Shown here in pieces: positions 6,286 through 6,338 of a stretch of 6,338 bases of DNA. Made by a program: the position numbers and the translations under genes. The notes under the pieces are model-generated. The model was not told the origin of the DNA, did not search any database, and was given only the letters and a program-made list of their open reading frames with translations. The stretch covers positions 1 through 6,338 of the forward strand of contig PMYF01000292.1 in assembly GCA_003171295.1 (NCBI GenBank), given 5' to 3'. Source of the DNA: Acidobacteriota bacterium (GTDB lineage Bacteria; Acidobacteriota; Terriglobia; UBA7540). How positions within the stretch are numbered: position 1 is the first letter of the stretch; each line of letters begins with the position of its first letter.

Positions 6286-6287
6286 AC

Positions 6288-6338
6288 CTAAACTCTCCTG
6301 CGCTTGGGCGGGCGGCAGCCGTTATGCGGAATCGGCGT
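6288..6338 (-). CDS. rpsK: 30S ribosomal protein S11 (uS11), C-terminal end only
   Basis: The last 16 codons and the TAG stop are present, reading TPIPHNGCRPPKRRRV, which is the conserved S11 C-terminus (E. coli ends in a very similar TPIPHNGCRPPKKRRV). S11 lies on the platform of the small subunit. The rest of the gene lies beyond the right edge. Its place before rpsD matches the order rpsM-rpsK-rpsD-rpoA-rplQ. Confidence 0.96.
   Translation of the reverse strand, partial: TPIPHNGCRPPKRRRV

Overview
The window looks like ordinary core chromosome from a GC-rich, free-living Gram-negative-type bacterium. The RpoA N-terminus (MLWKGFQKPKRL), the zinc-type S4 and the overall style of the proteins best fit Acidobacteriota. 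That placement rests on recall of the families, not on a search, and is only moderately secure. I see no rRNA, tRNA, CRISPR array, insertion sequence or integration site.

Layout. (1) At 1-929 on the minus strand is the first two thirds of tldD, a metalloprotease gene that runs off the left edge. (2) At 930-1125 is a divergent promoter region with one good sigma-70-like promoter facing each way. (3) At 1126-2598 on the plus strand is a complete guaB (IMP dehydrogenase) with all key catalytic residues. (4) At 2599-2744 is a C-rich convergent spacer with only a weak hairpin. (5) At 2745-3950 on the minus strand is a 12-helix MFS transporter of unknown substrate. (6) At 3961-4006 is a very strong intrinsic terminator reading on the minus strand. 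(7) From 4049 to the right edge, on the minus strand, is the end of the ribosomal alpha operon in its classical order: rpsK (last 16 codons), rpsD, rpoA, rplQ.

How the genes fit together. The alpha operon supplies S11, S4, the RNA polymerase alpha subunit and L17, and ends at a 17-bp perfect hairpin with a U-rich tract. The MFS gene lies in the same direction directly after that terminator, and its ribosome binding site starts where the U-tract ends. It therefore needs either read-through or a promoter hidden around the hairpin. guaB makes XMP for GTP synthesis and appears to be transcribed alone; guaA is not next to it. tldD has its own promoter on the other strand.

Start codons were adjusted from ribosome-binding-site evidence. 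rpoA is placed at the ATG at 5552 rather than the upstream GTG at 5606. The MFS gene is placed at the ATG at 3950 rather than a TTG inside the terminator loop. rpsD uses a TTG start behind a strong Shine-Dalgarno. I found no convincing undescribed system. The most interesting points are small regulatory arrangements at gene junctions.
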